Shown here piece by piece: positions 1-7,799 of a stretch of DNA of 64,000 nt. Source of the DNA: Bifidobacterium sp. ESL0763 (GTDB lineage Bacteria; Actinomycetota; Actinomycetes; Actinomycetales; Bifidobacteriaceae). Every line of letters begins with the position of its first letter. Positions within the stretch are counted from its first letter, which is position 1. The DNA lies in the NCBI RefSeq assembly GCF_029433395.1, contig NZ_JAQTHW010000002.1, positions 744,001-808,000 on the forward strand, in the 5' to 3' direction. The translations under genes and the position numbers were made by a program. Under the pieces are notes generated by a model. That model saw only the letters and a list, made by a program, of their open reading frames with translations, made no database searches and was not told the origin of the DNA.

Positions 1-248
1 TGGGCATCAAGGAGATGAAGCGCTACAGGGACCTCTGTCTGGAAGGCCGGTCCTCCATTCCCGAACGACAGCGCATGCTGGACGCCAAACGCCATGAGCT
101 GCAAGACAAGGTCAAGGAAATCAACGACTCCATCGCCTACATCGACCACAAGCAACGTTTCTACGACGACGTCCAAGCCGGACGCGCCGAATACCACAGC
201 AACCTACTGCCAGACAAACTCGAGAAGCCAGATAACAGCAACGCATAA
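1..248 (+). CDS. MerR-family regulator, C-terminal fragment (cut by window start)
   Basis: The frame is open from the first bases and stops at TAA 246-248. The visible 80 or so residues are a charged helical tail (IKEMKRYRDLCLEG, then long helices ending IAYIDHKQRFYDD). This matches the dimerisation and effector end of MerR-type regulators, where a helix followed by 'IDYK..fY' is typical. The DNA-binding half lies outside the window, so the effector and targets cannot be inferred. It sits at the edge of a region rich in mobile-element debris. The family call rests on the tail only. Confidence 0.6.
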   Translation, partial: GIKEMKRYRDLCLEGRSSIPERQRMLDAKRHELQDKVKEINDSIAYIDHKQRFYDDVQAGRAEYHSNLLPDKLEKPDNSNA

Positions 249-298
249 AGCCGAAACGCCATTCTCAGTCTGTTGGTCATACTCAAACCTGACCGAAT

Positions 299-542
299 CG
301 GGTAAGAGCCAATACCCGTTACCTATGGATCTGCGGTCACAGAGCAGCCAAGGCAATACGAAACCAGCCTCAGCGCATTAATTAGTTTTTTTAAACTCCC
401 GGCATTCCGAAATCCTGACATGTACAAAGGCGGGCACGTTCATGGCTTTCCGATCAATCGGCCGAGAGCCAATCCAAGAGATATGGCATATATCTGCTAC
501 TATTGGTCATATTGGACACTTTACTTGGTGAAAGGAGTTGCC
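299..542. other. Intergenic region upstream of the HTH gene
   Basis: A+T-rich spacer. It holds a weak hairpin (CGGGTA at 299-304 with TACCCG at 313-318) after the MerR stop. Two near-direct repeats of the form ATTGGTCAT/ATTGGACAC lie just before the ribosome binding site of the next gene and could be regulator contacts. No gene is supported. An in-frame upstream ATG at 420 has no ribosome binding site. Confidence 0.35.
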
Positions 543-935
543 ATGAGCATGGCTGTCATTGAGGCGCGGCCGGTACGGTCAGACGCGCCGTACGTCCTGC
601 AGGGCGACGGGAAGACCTACCAACTGGACAGGAACGCGTTCCAGGCGGCGATGGAAGCTGCAAAAGAGGCCTCAGACACGAGCCGTACCATCGGCACGGG
701 AGAGGCGGCGCGGATCCTTGGGGTCTCGCGCAAGACCGTGCAGCGCATGCTCGACGCGAACGCCATCCCCTACCGGCGCAACGGCGAGGGTGGCAACCGG
801 ATGATGCGACAGGCCGACGTTATCAGCTACGCCGAGACCATGCGCTCCGATCGGAGGGCCGCGCTGGACGACCTGCGAGACCAGGCCGAGGACATGGGCC
901 TCTACGACATGCCTGACGCCGGCCAGGAGGGCTGA
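543..935 (+). CDS. Excisionase/MerR-like helix-turn-helix protein, probable antitoxin of a PIN pair
   Basis: This 130-residue protein has an excisionase-type winged HTH at about residues 51-90 (GTGEAARILGVSRKTVQRML, then IPYRR). An N-terminal arm of about 45 residues precedes it and an acidic tail follows. I chose ATG 543 because GAAAGGAG lies just upstream. The frame is open back to 420 but that start has no ribosome binding site. Six bases after its stop begins a PIN-domain fragment. HTH proteins of this kind followed by PIN proteins are common actinobacterial toxin-antitoxin-like pairs, so I infer an antitoxin or autoregulator. The partner is broken, so the pair is probably inactive here. 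Confidence 0.65.
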   Translation: MSMAVIEARPVRSDAPYVLQGDGKTYQLDRNAFQAAMEAAKEASDTSRTIGTGEAARILGVSRKTVQRMLDANAIPYRRNGEGGNRMMRQADVISYAETMRSDRRAALDDLRDQAEDMGLYDMPDAGQEG

Positions 936-940
936 GGCCA

Positions 941-1129
941 GTGGGACCCGCCGTCATCGACACCAACATCCTCTTCCACATGTGGATCCTCGACCCGATA
1001 CTGACACTCGCCGACGAGAAGATGTTCGAGCCGCTCTGGTCCGGATTTGCATCCAAAACAGCTTTGTCGAAAATCCAAACGCCTAGAACGATGACCCGAA
1101 AATATTCAGAAAGGAACCCGTCCGGATGA
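941..1129 (+). pseudogene. Truncated PIN-domain toxin (VapC-like)
   Basis: A GTG start at 941 follows AGGAGG at 925-930. The product begins VIDTNILF, the first beta strand and first acidic residue of PIN ribonucleases. PIN-like sequence persists for about 36 residues (to FEPLWS). It then changes to unrelated basic sequence and stops at 62 residues, against about 130 for an intact PIN domain. The remaining acidic residues of the active site are missing. It is read as a 3'-deleted toxin gene next to its HTH partner. Confidence 0.6.
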
Positions 1130-1144
1130 ACCGGACGGGCTTTT
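1117..1144 (+). terminator. Intrinsic terminator after the PIN remnant
   Basis: Perfect 9-bp stem (CCCGTCCGG at 1117-1125, CCGGACGGG at 1131-1139) with a 5-nt loop and then CTTTT. It closes the HTH/PIN unit. The TGA of the PIN remnant lies within the loop. Confidence 0.7.
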
Positions 1145-1146
1145 AC

Positions 1147-1320
1147 CTAACGGCGGCTATGCCTACTGTGATAGTCCACGACCAGCAGGTAGCCGATGAC
1201 GGCCACAAGCATAAGGTCGGTGACGATGTTGTCCGCCTTGGCAATCAAGGCGGCGATGATCGCCACGATGGACTCCCTCAGATAGTTGTCACCATTGGGT
1301 CCTTTCCTCTTACCAGGCAT
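1147..1320 (-). CDS. Small hypothetical protein with one hydrophobic segment
   Basis: A 57-residue product starting MPGKRKGPNGDN, with a preceding AAGAGG supporting the ATG at 1320 rather than the upstream in-frame ATG at 1350. It has a basic N-terminus, a short amphipathic stretch, one membrane-type segment (about residues 30-45, LMLVAVIGYLLVV) and a His/Arg-rich tail. I do not recognise the family. Small one-segment proteins like this are common in actinobacterial mobile elements, which fits the surroundings. Confidence 0.4.
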   Translation of the reverse strand: MPGKRKGPNGDNYLRESIVAIIAALIAKADNIVTDLMLVAVIGYLLVVDYHSRHSRR

Positions 1321-1640
1321 AATTGCCTCTTTGTTTTTATGCCGCGCCACGCGGGGCGCGGCTGCGGCGTACAGGCCGGACGGCCCGCACGGACACCGGA
1401 AGCGTTACCTGTCCGGCATCCGTATCATCGTATCCGATGGACGGAATCTCCACGGGTACGGTATACTTGGAACATGTCGGGTACGGCAGCGTTACCCATC
1501 CGGACCATAAAAGGCGGCAAGAAGCTTTTCACCGGATGGCGTCGAAACCGGCAGGGACACCTCTTACGTCCTGTTTTTATGCCGCGGGCCGGCATTCGAA
1601 TCAAATCGGATGCCGGCCCTACGGATTTTCAACCACTCTC
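1321..1640. other. Intergenic region with direct and inverted repeats
   Basis: No gene supported over 320 bp. It contains a 15-bp direct repeat, TGTTTTTATGCCGCG, at 1332-1346 and 1572-1586. It also contains a strong inverted repeat (GGGCCGGCAT 1586-1595 with ATGCCGGCCC 1610-1619), which could end transcription of the minus-strand gene that stops at 1641, although no T tract follows on either strand. Confidence 0.5.
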
Positions 1641-2072
1641 TCAATCTTCCGTGCGCCGGTAGGTGATGTCGTAGCCTAGGGCCTCCATGAGCAGGCCGAT
1701 GATGAGGTAGGCCTGGTTCCATATGCGCCAATCGGTGATGTGGGTGGGCTGGTCGGCGGCGGCAAACCCGGCCGAATCTCGGTAGAGGGTGAAGTCCCAG
1801 CCGCCGGTCTCGGGGTCGCTTTCGCCGTTACGTCTCATCTCCTGCTCGTCGGCCATGAACGAGCGGATCTCGTCGATGAGCCCGGCGCGCTGCTCCCCCA
1901 GCCGCGCCATTGCATCATCGGGAGCCGTACCACCTTCCCGCTCCCAACCAAGTATCTGGCTGGCGGTCATGTCGAGTCTTGTGGCGAGGGCGTCGACGGG
2001 CAGGCCTAGCGAGAGCCGGTAGGTCTTGGCTGTCATGTCGCTGCCGTCGTTGGTGATGGTGTTGTCGTTCAT
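1641..2072 (-). CDS. Putative HTH-containing hypothetical protein
   Basis: A 143-residue product. I chose ATG 2072 because AGAAGGA precedes it; the frame is open back to 2174. Residues about 14-50 (KTYRLSLGLPVDALATRLDM, then ILGWEREG) look like a Cro/YdiL-type helix-turn-helix with the 'W-E-R/W-E-x-G' ending typical of XRE-like domains. The C-terminal half (WDFTLYRDS..., WRIWNQAYLIIGLLMEALGYDI) is unrecognised. It is probably an accessory DNA-binding protein of the decayed island. No partner gene is adjacent. Confidence 0.45.
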   Translation of the reverse strand: MNDNTITNDGSDMTAKTYRLSLGLPVDALATRLDMTASQILGWEREGGTAPDDAMARLGEQRAGLIDEIRSFMADEQEMRRNGESDPETGGWDFTLYRDSAGFAAADQPTHITDWRIWNQAYLIIGLLMEALGYDITYRRTED

Positions 2073-2334
2073 GATTATTGATCCTTCTGTGATGTTGGTT
2101 CCAGCGTATCCGGGAACAGCATGCGATATCCCGTGTTCTGGCTCGTGTGGTCGAATGTTCCTGTTTGCCGTCACGTTCTCCGTATCTCCTCTTCCCGGTT
2201 TTTCCGCCGCGTTTGACGCTGGGTTTCCGCGTCCCTACGGAATCATTCGTCTTGGGTTTCGCACGCGTGGCGGTCTCCTTTGTGGATTGGTTTTTTCCTG
2301 CGTTCGGCGTTGTATGCGAGCATTCTTTCGCGGT

Positions 2335-2502
2335 GATGTTGCCGGAATTCGGAGCCGACGTGAAGACGTTGCAGAATCAGCTCGGCACGGCAGCGCGACC
2401 ATCACACTGGACACCTACGCCGGACTGTGGTCGGAACGGCTCAACGATCTCGCCGACGCCGTTGACGACACCAGGACGAGGACACTCGAACTGGCAGGCT
2501 AG
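2335..2502 (+). pseudogene. Tyrosine recombinase (integrase) C-terminal remnant, frameshifted
   Basis: Two frames together read LPEFGADVKTLQNQLG, then (after a shift) HGSATITLDTYAGLW and SERLNDLADAVDD. This is the end of an actinophage-type tyrosine recombinase, including the 'LGH-sATiTLDtYagl' block that carries the catalytic Tyr. The junction reads CTCGGCACGGC where CTCGGCCACGGC would keep frame, so one C is missing near 2384. No N-terminal or core domain is found upstream. It lies about 450 bp from the 3' side of tRNA-Pro, the usual position of an integrase relative to its attachment site. Confidence 0.75.
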
Positions 2503-2907
2503 AAGAAAGCCAGCTCTAAGCCGACCGGCGTCTGCCTGTCAGTTTGTGCCGAACCTCGACAACGAAAAATCGTGTCTGAAATCGTGTATTGGCATGATTC
2601 AGACACGATTTTTAATATTTTCTTCACCGTCGCAACCGTCGCCATCGTCCGTAAAACCGAAATATTGAATCCCGTGTCCTGTGCGGGCACGTCCATCGCC
2701 GCGAGTCCACCATACAGGGGCGAAACCGCCGAACTTTCGACGCCTATCAACGGCACCGTATCTTCAAACCGTTGGAAAACAGGGGATTCAGAGCCAATCC
2801 ATCATCAAGGAAAACACGTATCCCGACATCCGGAAGGTACCCGCTATAGGTGCCGAAAACGACGGAGGACTGCGGTCATCGTATCTAAGCGCATCTGGAA
2901 AAGAAAA
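2503..2907. other. Non-coding stretch between integrase remnant and tRNA-Pro terminator
   Basis: Apart from the inverted repeat at 2565-2613 I see no supported gene. Open frames here lack ribosome binding sites and protein-like composition. No second copy of the tRNA-Pro 3' end, which would mark attL/attR, was found between 1 and 2957. Confidence 0.4.
2565..2613. terminator. Bidirectional terminator-like inverted repeat
   Basis: AAAAATCGTGTCTGAA (2565-2580) and TTCAGACACGATTTTT (2598-2613) form a perfect 16-bp stem over a 17-nt loop, A-rich on one side and T-rich on the other. It lies in the otherwise empty stretch between the integrase remnant and tRNA-Pro. Confidence 0.7.
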
Positions 2908-2950
2908 AGCCTGAAATCCCGATGTCTTGAAAACGTTGGAATTTCAGGCT
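2897..2950 (-). terminator. Intrinsic terminator of tRNA-Pro
   Basis: On the minus strand, AGCCTGAAAT (2950-2941) pairs with ATTTCAGGCT (2917-2908) over a 23-nt loop and is followed by TTTTTCTTTT. It lies 8 nt after the tRNA 3' end. Confidence 0.8.
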
Positions 2951-2957
2951 GTATTCG

Positions 2958-3031
<74 letters not shown>

Positions 3032-3186
3032 AACAGTGCAAAAGCACCGAGAAATAAGTTTAGCACATTCTTCGTGTTTGCCAAGGCCCGGCGTGGCGGG
3101 AAGAGCTACTGTCGGCTCTCGATAAGGGCGAGGGGTGAAATCAGCCGATGCCAATGGAAAGGCATCGATGAGAACGCCTATACAGC

Positions 3187-3223
3187 GGTGGGGCACGTGA
3201 TTGATCGTTTCACTCGCCCCACC
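3187..3223. repeat. Inverted repeat downstream of cmk-der
   Basis: GGTGGGGC (3187-3194) and GCCCCACC (3216-3223) form an 8-bp G+C stem 28 bp past the cmk-der stop codon. No T tract follows, so it may act as a transcript-end hairpin rather than a canonical terminator. Confidence 0.45.
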
Positions 3224-3250
3224 ACTGCATCTACTGCGTTAGTGTCTCCC

Positions 3251-5374
3251 CTACTTCTTCTTGCGTTCGCGGATGTGCACAGAGATCTGGATCGGGGTGC
3301 CCTCGAAGCCGTACTCCTCGCGCAGCTGGCGCTCGATATAGCGGCGGTAGCCGTGCTCGAGGAAGCCGGTGGCGAAGATGACGAAGCGCGGCGGCCGGGT
3401 CGACGCCTGGGTGCCGAAGAGGATGCGCGGCTGCTTGCCGCCCCTCAGCGGATGCGGATGCGCCGACTGCAGGCGGCCGAGGAACGAGTTGAGCTTGCCG
3501 GTGGGCACGCGCTGGTCCCAGCTCTCGAGCGCATCGCGCATGGCGGAGGCAAGGCGGTTGGTGTGCCAGCCGGTCTTGGCCGACAGGTTCACACGCCGGG
3601 CCCAGGTCACGCGGTCGAACTCGGTCTGCCACAGGCGCTCGAGCCTCTGGCGGTCGAAGTCGTCCATCAGGTCCCACTTGTTGAAGACCAACACCACGGC
3701 GCGTCCGGCGTCCACGGCCTGGCTCATCACCTTGAGGTCCTGGTCGGCGATGGGCTGCGAGGCGTCGAAGAGCACCAGCGCCAGCTCGGAGCGCTCGATG
3801 GCGGCCTGGGTACGCAGCGACGAATAGTATTCGGCCCCGGAGAGCTTGTGCAGGCGGCGCTTGATGCCGGCGGTGTCTATGAAGAGCCACTGCTGGCCGT
3901 CGATGCCGATCACCTCGTCGACCGGGTCGCGCGTGGTGCCGGCGAGGTCGTTGACCACCGAACGCTCCTCGTGCGCCAGCTCGTTGAGCAGCGAGGACTT
4001 GCCGACGTTCGGCCGGCCGATCAGCGCCACGCGCCTCAGCCCGCCGGGCGTGAGGAATCCGGAGGTCTTCTTGGCCTTGGCCAGGGTGTCGACCGCCACG
4101 TCGAGCAGGTCGCCGACTCCCCTGCCGTGCATGGCCGAGATCCCGTAGGGCTCGCCCATGCCGAGCTTCCAGAATTCGGCGGTCAGGTATTCGTTGGCGC
4201 CGTCGTCGACCTTGTTGACGGCCAGCACCACTGGCTTGCCCGATTCGCGCAGCATCTGCACGATGCGCTCGTCGGTGGAGGTGATGCCCACCTGTCCGTC
4301 GACCACGAAGACCACCGCGTCGGAGAGCCCCACGGCCACCTGGGCCTGCGAGGCGATGGCGGACTCGATGCCCTCCACGTCGGTCTCCCAGCCGCCGGTG
4401 TCGACCAGCTTGAACTCGGTGCCGGCCCACTCGGCGTCATAGCTCACGCGGTCGCGCGTCACGCCGGGGGTGTCCTCCACGACGGCGGCGCGGCGGCCGA
4501 GGATACGGTTGACCAGCGTCGACTTGCCGACGTTAGGCCGTCCGACGACCGCGAGCACGCCCACGGCCTTCTGGCGACGCGCGCCACCCTCGTCGTCAAC
4601 CGCCCCGGCCAGCAGCGCTTGGTCCTCCTCGTCGAGGTCGTAGCCCTCGAGGTTGGCGGCGTAGCGCGAGTATTCCTGCTCCTCCACGGCCTCGTCGACC
4701 AGGTGGACCAGTTGGTCGAGGGTCTCTTCGAAGGTCAGCTCGGAGTTGTCGAGCGTGGTGACGCCGTCGGCCGCCTTGAGGAAGCTGGTGGTCTTGGCGT
4801 CGGCCCTGTCGCGCTCGGCGACGTTCTCGGCGCCCACGCCCTGCGCGGACTGGCCGGTGCGCCGGGCCTGCCGCACCTCGGGGCGGGCCGTGAGCAGCAC
4901 GCGCACCTCGGCGTCGGGGGCCACCACGGTGGTGATGTCGCGCCCCTCGGCCACCACGCCGGCGCCCTTGGAGAAGGACTCGGCCTCGGCCTCGCGGTTG
5001 ATGTAGGCCTGCTGGGCGGCGATGAGCAGATGGCGCACGGGAAGGATGTTGGAGACCTTCGAGACATGCGTGGAGACCGCCGAGTCACGGATCGCCTCGC
5101 TGATGTCCTTGCCGTCCACGGCCACGAACGGGTCGTCCGGGTCCACGCCGATGTCGAAGTGGTCGCCGGTGAAGAGCTCCCCCACCATCTCGGTGATGGC
5201 GCGCTCGTCGACGCTTTCGGCGTCGAGGTCGGCGCCCTGGCTCATGCACCACCATGCGGCCGCGCGGTACATGGCGCCGGTGTCGAGGTAGGCGTATTCG
5301 AAGTATTTCGCCAGGGCCCTGGACGTGGAGGACTTGCCCACGCCGGCGGGGCCGTCGATCGCCACTCGTATCAC
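3251..5374 (-). CDS. cmk-der: Bifunctional cytidylate kinase / ribosome-assembly GTPase Der
   Basis: A 707-residue fusion. Residues 1-225 are cytidylate kinase (P-loop GPAGVGKSS at about 8-16, then the DTGAMYRA and AEGRDI blocks), which phosphorylates CMP/dCMP. Residues 270-707 are Der/EngA, an essential 50S-assembly GTPase, with tandem G domains (P-loops GRPNVGKST at about 276 and GRPNVGKSS at about 451, NKxD motifs NKVD and NKWD) and a C-terminal KH-like domain ending in a basic tail. The start is GTG 5374, with AAGGAGG 7 nt upstream. It overlaps the stop of rluB by 4 nt (GTGA), so the two are translationally coupled. Cmk-Der fusions are known in bifidobacteria and relatives; elsewhere the two genes are separate neighbours. 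Confidence 0.95.
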   Translation of the reverse strand: MIRVAIDGPAGVGKSSTSRALAKYFEYAYLDTGAMYRAAAWWCMSQGADLDAESVDERAITEMVGELFTGDHFDIGVDPDDPFVAVDGKDISEAIRDSAVSTHVSKVSNILPVRHLLIAAQQAYINREAEAESFSKGAGVVAEGRDITTVVAPDAEVRVLLTARPEVRQARRTGQSAQGVGAENVAERDRADAKTTSFLKAADGVTTLDNSELTFEETLDQLVHLVDEAVEEQEYSRYAANLEGYDLDEEDQALLAGAVDDEGGARRQKAVGVLAVVGRPNVGKSTLVNRILGRRAAVVEDTPGVTRDRVSYDAEWAGTEFKLVDTGGWETDVEGIESAIASQAQVAVGLSDAVVFVVDGQVGITSTDERIVQMLRESGKPVVLAVNKVDDGANEYLTAEFWKLGMGEPYGISAMHGRGVGDLLDVAVDTLAKAKKTSGFLTPGGLRRVALIGRPNVGKSSLLNELAHEERSVVNDLAGTTRDPVDEVIGIDGQQWLFIDTAGIKRRLHKLSGAEYYSSLRTQAAIERSELALVLFDASQPIADQDLKVMSQAVDAGRAVVLVFNKWDLMDDFDRQRLERLWQTEFDRVTWARRVNLSAKTGWHTNRLASAMRDALESWDQRVPTGKLNSFLGRLQSAHPHPLRGGKQPRILFGTQASTRPPRFVIFATGFLEHGYRRYIERQLREEYGFEGTPIQISVHIRERKKK

Positions 5375-6144
5375 AGTCCGACCTCCTTGGAAAGCGTGCG
5401 CACCTCTGTCTGCGAGAGGATGCGGTATGAGCCGGGCTTGATCTCGCCGAGCCTGATCGGGCCGATCTGCGTGCGCACCAGGCGGCGCACCGGGAAGCCG
5501 ATGGCCCCGAAGATGCGGCGCACGATGCGGTTCTTGCCCGAATGCAGCACGACCTTGACCATCGTCTCGTCGCGCTTGGAGTCGATGATGGCGCAATGGT
5601 CGAGGCGGATGAGCCCGTCGTCGAGGTTGACGCCCTGGGTCACCAGGCGCCGGCAGACGTTGCCGCTGATGCGGCCCTCCAGCGTGGCGATGTAGGTCTT
5701 CTTGACTTCGTAGCGCGGGTGCATGACGTGCTGGCTGAGCTCGCCGTCGTTGGTCATGAGGATCAGGCCCTCGGAATCGTAGTCGAGGCGGCCCATGTGG
5801 AAGATGCGCTCGTAGCGGTCGCCCACGATGTCGCGCAGCGTGAAACGGCCCTTGGGGTCGTCCATCGTGGAGAGCACCTTCTTGGGCTTGTTGAGCGCCA
5901 GGGTGATGTGGCGGGTGTCCAGGCGGATGCGCGAGCCGTCGACGCGGATCTGCTGGCTGTGCGGATCGACCCTTGAGCCGAGCTCGGTCACCAGCTCGCC
6001 GTCGACCTCCACCCGTCCGTCGAGGATGATCTGCTCGCACTTGCGCCTCGAGCCGAAGCCGGCCTGCGCGAGCACCTTCTGAAGGCGGATGCCCTCATTG
6101 TCGTGATGATGCGCCTTCTCGGCGCGGGAATATGCGTGTGGCAT
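5371..6144 (-). CDS. rluB: 23S rRNA pseudouridine synthase, RsuA/RluB family
   Basis: A 257-residue protein with an N-terminal S4 RNA-binding domain ([22 protein letters not shown]) and an RsuA-type catalytic domain. The motif GRLDYDSEG carries the catalytic Asp at about residue 121. RluB isomerises U2605-type uridines in 23S rRNA. I use ATG 6144, preceded by GGGAGA, so the His-rich [15 protein letters not shown] is the N-terminus; an upstream in-frame ATG at 6216 is possible but has weaker support. It is the first gene of a coupled ribosome-biogenesis pair with cmk-der. Exact target specificity (RluB or another RsuA-family enzyme) is inferred from operon context. Confidence 0.88.
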   Translation of the reverse strand: MPHAYSRAEKAHHHDNEGIRLQKVLAQAGFGSRRKCEQIILDGRVEVDGELVTELGSRVDPHSQQIRVDGSRIRLDTRHITLALNKPKKVLSTMDDPKGRFTLRDIVGDRYERIFHMGRLDYDSEGLILMTNDGELSQHVMHPRYEVKKTYIATLEGRISGNVCRRLVTQGVNLDDGLIRLDHCAIIDSKRDETMVKVVLHSGKNRIVRRIFGAIGFPVRRLVRTQIGPIRLGEIKPGSYRILSQTEVRTLSKEVGL

Positions 6145-6358
6145 CGTTCTCCCAACGTGGCCTTGCGGTTGGCCGGTTATTCGGCCGGTTCCGTCGCGTA
6201 CAGAATGAATGCTCATGGTATCAACCGGGCCCTATAACGTTCGCCCGGAGCCTGAAACACATGGCCATATCATTATACAGGACTTACCCGCCTGCTGGTA
6301 GACTGGGTAGTTGCGCGGCGGCCAAACGCCGGGAACACAATGTGAAAAGGAATGCAAT

Positions 6359-7402
6359 ATGACACAAGTGCAATCACAGCATAACGGTGGCGATGGCAAG
6401 ACGGCGCTCGGCGTGCTTTCTGCTTCCGGCGGCGAGCTCGTCGGCAGCTTCTTCATCTTCACGGCCATCTATCTGGTCTCGGCGCTCAGCCCGGCGCTCT
6501 ACGGCCCGAGCCTCTTCCTGATCGCGATCGCCACGGGCCTGGCATACGGTGTCATGACCCTGGTCTTCGGCCGGCTTTCCGGCGGCCAGTTCAACCCGGC
6601 CGTCACCCTCGCCGCGATGCTCACCTACAAGACCAAGTTCCTCGACGGCATCTGCTACATCATCGCCCAGGTGCTCGGCGGCATCTTCGCCGGCGCGCTG
6701 GCCCGCTACATCATCCCCACCTCCACGATCGCCACCGGCAAGATGTGGTTCGCCAACGCGGTCAACGGCTTCGACAAGAACTCGCTGTCGGCCACCCAGC
6801 TGGCCAACGCGAAGGTCACCTTCGGCGTGTGGTTCGCCATCGCCGTCGAGCTGATCGCCGTCATCATTATCGTCGCCGTCGCCATGCGCACGCTCGACGG
6901 GGACGGCAAGGCCACCTCCGCCTCGGCCCTGGCCATGGGCGCGGCCTACGCCCTCGGCGTCACCTTCACCTACCCGGTCACCGGCGCCTCGCTCAACCCC
7001 GCGCGTTCCACCGGCATCGCCCTGTTCACCATGAAGTCCGGCCTGACGCTCAACCCGGCCAACCAGCTCTGGCTGTTCTGGATCTGCCCGATCCTCGCCG
7101 CGGCCATCGTCGCGCTCGTGCTCATCATCGGCCAGCTGATCTCCGACAAGACCGTCAAGGGCGGGCATGCACAGGCCGACGTCGCCTTTGACGCCGAGGC
7201 CGTGAACGGCGAGGGCCAGGTCGACTTCGACGCGGTCGTCGCCTCCGGTTCCGAGGATGCTTCCGACAGCAAGGCCGAGGGCCAGGACTCCTTCGAGATG
7301 CCCTCGCTTGACTCCGCCGCGGATCCGGCTTACGATGCCTCGGATTCCGCTTCCGCCGCCGACGAGGACGCCAAGTCCGACTCCGAGGCCTCAGAGAAGT
7401 AG
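6359..7402 (+). CDS. Aquaporin / glycerol facilitator (MIP family)
   Basis: A 347-residue membrane protein with six hydrophobic segments and the two half-helix motifs of MIP channels: NPA at about residues 79-81 (SGGQFNPAVTL) and again at 213-215 (GASLNPARSTG). The Arg after the second NPA is the selectivity-filter residue. Segment lengths suggest a water-type channel, but solute selectivity cannot be decided by eye. About 70 C-terminal residues form an acidic Ser/Ala/Asp-rich cytoplasmic tail, unusually long for the family. ATG 6359 has AAGGA upstream. The last 12 bp overlap the convergent DUF3017 gene. Confidence 0.9.
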   Translation: MTQVQSQHNGGDGKTALGVLSASGGELVGSFFIFTAIYLVSALSPALYGPSLFLIAIATGLAYGVMTLVFGRLSGGQFNPAVTLAAMLTYKTKFLDGICYIIAQVLGGIFAGALARYIIPTSTIATGKMWFANAVNGFDKNSLSATQLANAKVTFGVWFAIAVELIAVIIIVAVAMRTLDGDGKATSASALAMGAAYALGVTFTYPVTGASLNPARSTGIALFTMKSGLTLNPANQLWLFWICPILAAAIVALVLIIGQLISDKTVKGGHAQADVAFDAEAVNGEGQVDFDAVVASGSEDASDSKAEGQDSFEMPSLDSAADPAYDASDSASAADEDAKSDSEASEK

Positions 7403-7678
7403 TCTGATGCTGAAATAAACCACAAGAAGTCCGATCCCCAGGGCGATGCCGATGAAGGCGTCGAAGCCGACGGAACGGATCTTCCAAGGGCTCCGATTGC
7501 GCATCACCAAGCGGATCAGCCCGGTCACGATGGCCGTCACAGCGAACAGCACTGTGGCGGCCATCGTGTGTCCCAGGGCCGCGATGAGCGCCGAGACGAT
7601 GACGACGATGGCCACCGCCCACTCGAACGCCGGCTTGCCTTCGTTGTCTTCTGAGACATGCGGATGGTGTGCGGACAT
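7391..7678 (-). CDS. Small three-segment membrane protein, DUF3017-like
   Basis: A 95-residue protein: a hydrophilic His-rich N-terminus (MSAHHPHVSEDNEG), then hydrophobic segments at about 20-36, 40-56 and 70-90. Size and topology fit the actinobacterial DUF3017 family, which is often encoded beside folate/purine genes; here purH lies directly upstream. The start at 7678 follows GGAAGGAAGAG. Function unknown. Its 3' end overlaps the aquaporin gene by 12 bp tail to tail. Confidence 0.65.
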   Translation of the reverse strand: MSAHHPHVSEDNEGKPAFEWAVAIVVIVSALIAALGHTMAATVLFAVTAIVTGLIRLVMRNRSPWKIRSVGFDAFIGIALGIGLLVVYFSIRLLL

Positions 7679-7799
7679 GCTCTTCCTTCCTGCCGCCTGG
7701 ATGGGCGGGACGCGAATGCTTGAACTGTGCACCATTCTAACGGCCCGGTCGCCAGAGGCGACGGCTCGGGCGTCGTGGAGGGAAAGCGGACCGCATGGC

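Noticed and set aside
420-542. Upstream extension of the HTH gene to ATG 420
   Set aside because: No ribosome binding site at 420, whereas GAAAGGAG precedes ATG 543; the extension has no similarity to HTH proteins.
3074-5695. An 873-residue open frame on the plus strand opposite cmk-der and rluB
   Set aside because: It is the antisense shadow of two certain genes in high-G+C codon bias; no ribosome binding site and Arg/Gly/His-rich composition.
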